Positions 62,314 to 64,000 of a stretch of DNA of 64,000 nt are shown piece by piece. Within the stretch, counting starts at the first letter, position 1. Each line of letters begins with the position of its first letter. The position numbers were made by a program, and so were the translations under genes. The notes beneath the pieces are model-generated. The model saw only the letters and a program-made list of their open reading frames with translations, did no database searches and had not been told where the DNA came from. This DNA comes from Burkholderiales bacterium (GTDB taxonomy: Bacteria; Pseudomonadota; Gammaproteobacteria; Burkholderiales; SG8-39), in NCBI GenBank assembly GCA_020848075.1, contig JADLAV010000018.1, positions 62,001 through 126,000 of the forward strand, read 5' to 3'.

Positions 62314-63639
62314 TCACGAGGCCGCCCGCCCCGCGTCCGAGGTCCGGTTGCGCGGTGCGAGCCGCCTGCCGCGGAGAGTGGCGAGCCGCTTGACATGGTA
62401 AATCAGCTGGAACACCCGGATGCGCCACCGAACCCCGTTGCCGCGATAAATGTCACCCGCGAGAAACGAGATCATGGCGTCCACGACCCGCAGCACGTTC
62501 CTCGGGTGCATGATGAGATCGCGCATCGCCGGCGTCGTCATCCGGTAGATGAACCAGGAGAAGGTCGCAAGGCTCTGCCGCACGCGATGCTCGTAGGCGC
62601 GGGCGGCCCGCTCCGCGGCGGCCGGCGCGCGCAGGCTGGTGTCCACGGCGTCCGCGGCGGCGAACGCGCCGACCATGGCGAGATACACCCCCGACGAGAA
62701 CACCGGGTCCACGAACGCAAACGCGTCGCCGACCATGAGGTAGTTCCGCCCGTGGGTCCGACCCGCCTCGTAGCTGTAGTTGCCGGTCGCGGTGACGGGG
62801 GCGATCCGGCGCGCCCGCGCGAGGCGCGCGGCGAGCGGTGGGCAGAGCGCGACCGTCTCGTCCAGGAACGCGTCGAGCGAGCCGCGCCGGGTCTTGAGGT
62901 AGTCCGGCCGGCACACCGCACCGACGCTCGTGATCCCGTGCTGGAGCGGGATGAACCAGAACCATCCGTGGTCGAACCAGTAGATCGAGATGTTGCCGGC
63001 GTCGCGGCCGGGGCTGCGGTCGGCATCCTCGTAGTGCCCGTAGATGGCGGCGGCCGCGTGCCGGCGGTTCGGCGCCTTGATCCCGAGCCGGCTCGCGAGG
63101 AGGGTGTCGCGGCCGGATGCGTCGACGAGGAAGCGGGCGGTCCATTCGGCTTCACCCGCCGGCCCCGCCGTGCGAACCGAAACGCCCCGCGTTCCCGGCT
63201 CGGTGGCGAGCGCCGCGCCCAGATCCACCGCGGTGGCGCGCGTCTCCTCGAACACCGCCACGCCCTTGCGCGCCGCATTGCGGATCAGGATGTGATCGAG
63301 CTCGGAGCGGTGCACCTGGAACGCGGTCGGCTCGGATGCGTCCAGGGCGCTCGCGAAGTAGAAGGTCCGGGACTTGCCGTGCACCGGCGAGTTGAACTCC
63401 ACGCCGGCCTTGACGATCCCGATCGCGCGCACCTCCTCGAGCACGCCGAGGCGCGCGAAGAGCGGGTTGTTGCGCGGGAGTAGGGACTCGCCGATGTGGA
63501 AGCGCGGGTGGCGGTCCTTCTCGAAGAGGGCGACCTTCCAGCCCCGCTCGGCCAGCAGGGCGCCCGTGGTCGTGCCGGCGGGTCCGCCGCCGATCACGAT
63601 CACGTCGTAGGCACGCACCGGAGTCTCTCGCCCGCTCAT
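62314..63639 (-). CDS. FAD-dependent oxidoreductase, tryptophan-halogenase-like
   Basis: 441 residues from ATG 63639 (an ATG 24 bases earlier is possible). FAD-binding motif VIVIGGGPAGTTTGALLAER, Glu/Asp in FEKDRHPRFHIGESLLPRNN, and the second flavin motif NYLMVGDAFAFVDPVFSSGV. The family includes flavin halogenases and geranylgeranyl reductases. The halogenase hallmark WxWxIP is represented by WFWFIPL (about residue 230). In xanthomonadin/aryl polyene clusters such enzymes modify the aryl head; halogenation versus hydroxylation cannot be told here. Confidence 0.88.
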   Translation of the reverse strand: MSGRETPVRAYDVIVIGGGPAGTTTGALLAERGWKVALFEKDRHPRFHIGESLLPRNNPLFARLGVLEEVRAIGIVKAGVEFNSPVHGKSRTFYFASALDASEPTAFQVHRSELDHILIRNAARKGVAVFEETRATAVDLGAALATEPGTRGVSVRTAGPAGEAEWTARFLVDASGRDTLLASRLGIKAPNRRHAAAAIYGHYEDADRSPGRDAGNISIYWFDHGWFWFIPLQHGITSVGAVCRPDYLKTRRGSLDAFLDETVALCPPLAARLARARRIAPVTATGNYSYEAGRTHGRNYLMVGDAFAFVDPVFSSGVYLAMVGAFAAADAVDTSLRAPAAAERAARAYEHRVRQSLATFSWFIYRMTTPAMRDLIMHPRNVLRVVDAMISFLAGDIYRGNGVRWRIRVFQLIYHVKRLATLRGRRLAPRNRTSDAGRAAS

Positions 63640-63704
63640 CGTCTTGCGGCTCGACCGCGGCATTATAGCCGTGCCGGTCCCGAGCTCCGGCGAACCGCGG
63701 CCGC

Positions 63705-64000
63705 TCAGGCCCGCAAACGCTGCCAGAGGAGCCAGGGGAGGCGCACCAGGGCGCCCAGCACGAGCCGCGTGTGCATCCAGGTGAGGAGCAGGTTGTCGCG
63801 CAGATAGTTGAAGTGCGACACGCCGCCCTCGTCGGGCCGGAAGTAGCGCACCGTGGCCGGCAACCGCACCGGGCGCACACCCGCCCAGACGAGGCGCACC
63901 GCCGCCTCCGGATCGAAGTCGAAGCGGCGCATCCAGACGGTGCCTTCCATCGCCCGCACGAGCGGCGCGATCGGGTAGACGCGGAATCCGAACAGCGAAT
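63705..64000 (-). CDS. Glycosyltransferase family 2, C-terminal part
   Basis: The last 97 or so residues of a protein entering from the right edge: SLFGFRVYPIAPLVRAMEGT, WMRRFDFDPEAAVRLVWAGV, LPATVRYFRPDEGGVSHFNY, LRDNLLLTWMHTRLVLGALV. The GGVSHF...RDN..L..MH pattern after PATVRYF is diagnostic for the GT2 enzymes of aryl polyene clusters. No start codon is in the window. Confidence 0.85.
   Translation of the reverse strand, partial: SLFGFRVYPIAPLVRAMEGTVWMRRFDFDPEAAVRLVWAGVRPVRLPATVRYFRPDEGGVSHFNYLRDNLLLTWMHTRLVLGALVRLPWLLWQRLRA

Noticed and set aside
62390-62425. Consensus-like TTGACA plus AT-rich segment on the plus strand
   Set aside because: It lies inside the C-terminal coding region of the flavoenzyme with no plus-strand gene downstream.

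Overview
The window is a roughly 69 to 70 percent GC bacterial chromosome segment, tightly packed, with many ATGA and GTGA stop/start overlaps. High-affinity branched-chain/aromatic-acid (HAAT) ABC importers, an aryl-polyene-type lipid cluster, a SMUG1-type uracil glycosylase and a YajD-like HNH protein together suggest an environmental betaproteobacterium (Burkholderiales or Rhodocyclales-like). That placement is inference from gene content. No rRNA, tRNA, insertion sequence, integrase or CRISPR array was recognised.

Left part (1-9.2 kb): the edge of a Yip1-family membrane gene, then a REC-PAS-GAF-GGDEF-EAL protein whose leader carries what looks like a c-di-GMP-I (GEMM) riboswitch. A DUF2269-like membrane protein, a small secreted protein and a complete HAAT importer operon (SBP-LivH-LivM-LivG-LivF, minus strand) follow.

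Central island (9.5-21.1 kb, plus strand): an alpha/beta hydrolase and an IclR regulator precede two operator-like palindromes. Next comes a four-gene molybdo/tungstoenzyme operon: ferredoxin-type subunit, membrane anchor, MoaD-like protein ending in Gly-Gly, and an 881-residue catalytic subunit. A second HAAT importer with a fused LivM-LivG protein closes the island. The most economical reading is an uptake-plus-redox catabolic module for an unidentified, probably aromatic or organic-acid, substrate. None of its redox subunits shows a Tat signal.

Middle (21-31 kb): B12-binding radical SAM protein, a secreted protein of unknown function, two MFS permeases, a HIG1-domain miniprotein, CorA, KatA-type catalase and a trypsin-fold/PDZ protein that appears to have lost its catalytic triad.

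31.4-37.1 kb: a two-subunit enzyme of the pyrogallol transhydroxylase/resorcinol hydroxylase family, then (opposite strand) a cupin and an amidohydrolase, separated by short palindromic repeats.

37.4-53 kb: Fur-box-preceded FTR1 iron permease plus outer-membrane protein, DinB-like protein, an OmpR/EnvZ-type two-component pair, DMT permease, HExxH lipoprotein, SDR, a hairpin array, amidase, SMUG1, a Ser/Thr kinase operon with a degenerate cyclase/PEGA-like protein, HNH protein, CBS protein, EttA and a small lipoprotein.

Right end (53.1-64 kb, minus strand): an aryl polyene/xanthomonadin-like biosynthesis operon (glycosyltransferase, FAD oxidoreductase, ACP, AMP ligase, two dehydratases, acyltransferase, LolA-like, MMPL exporter, ketosynthase and chain-length-factor-like protein). 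It is cut by the window edge, and no ketoreductase is visible in it.
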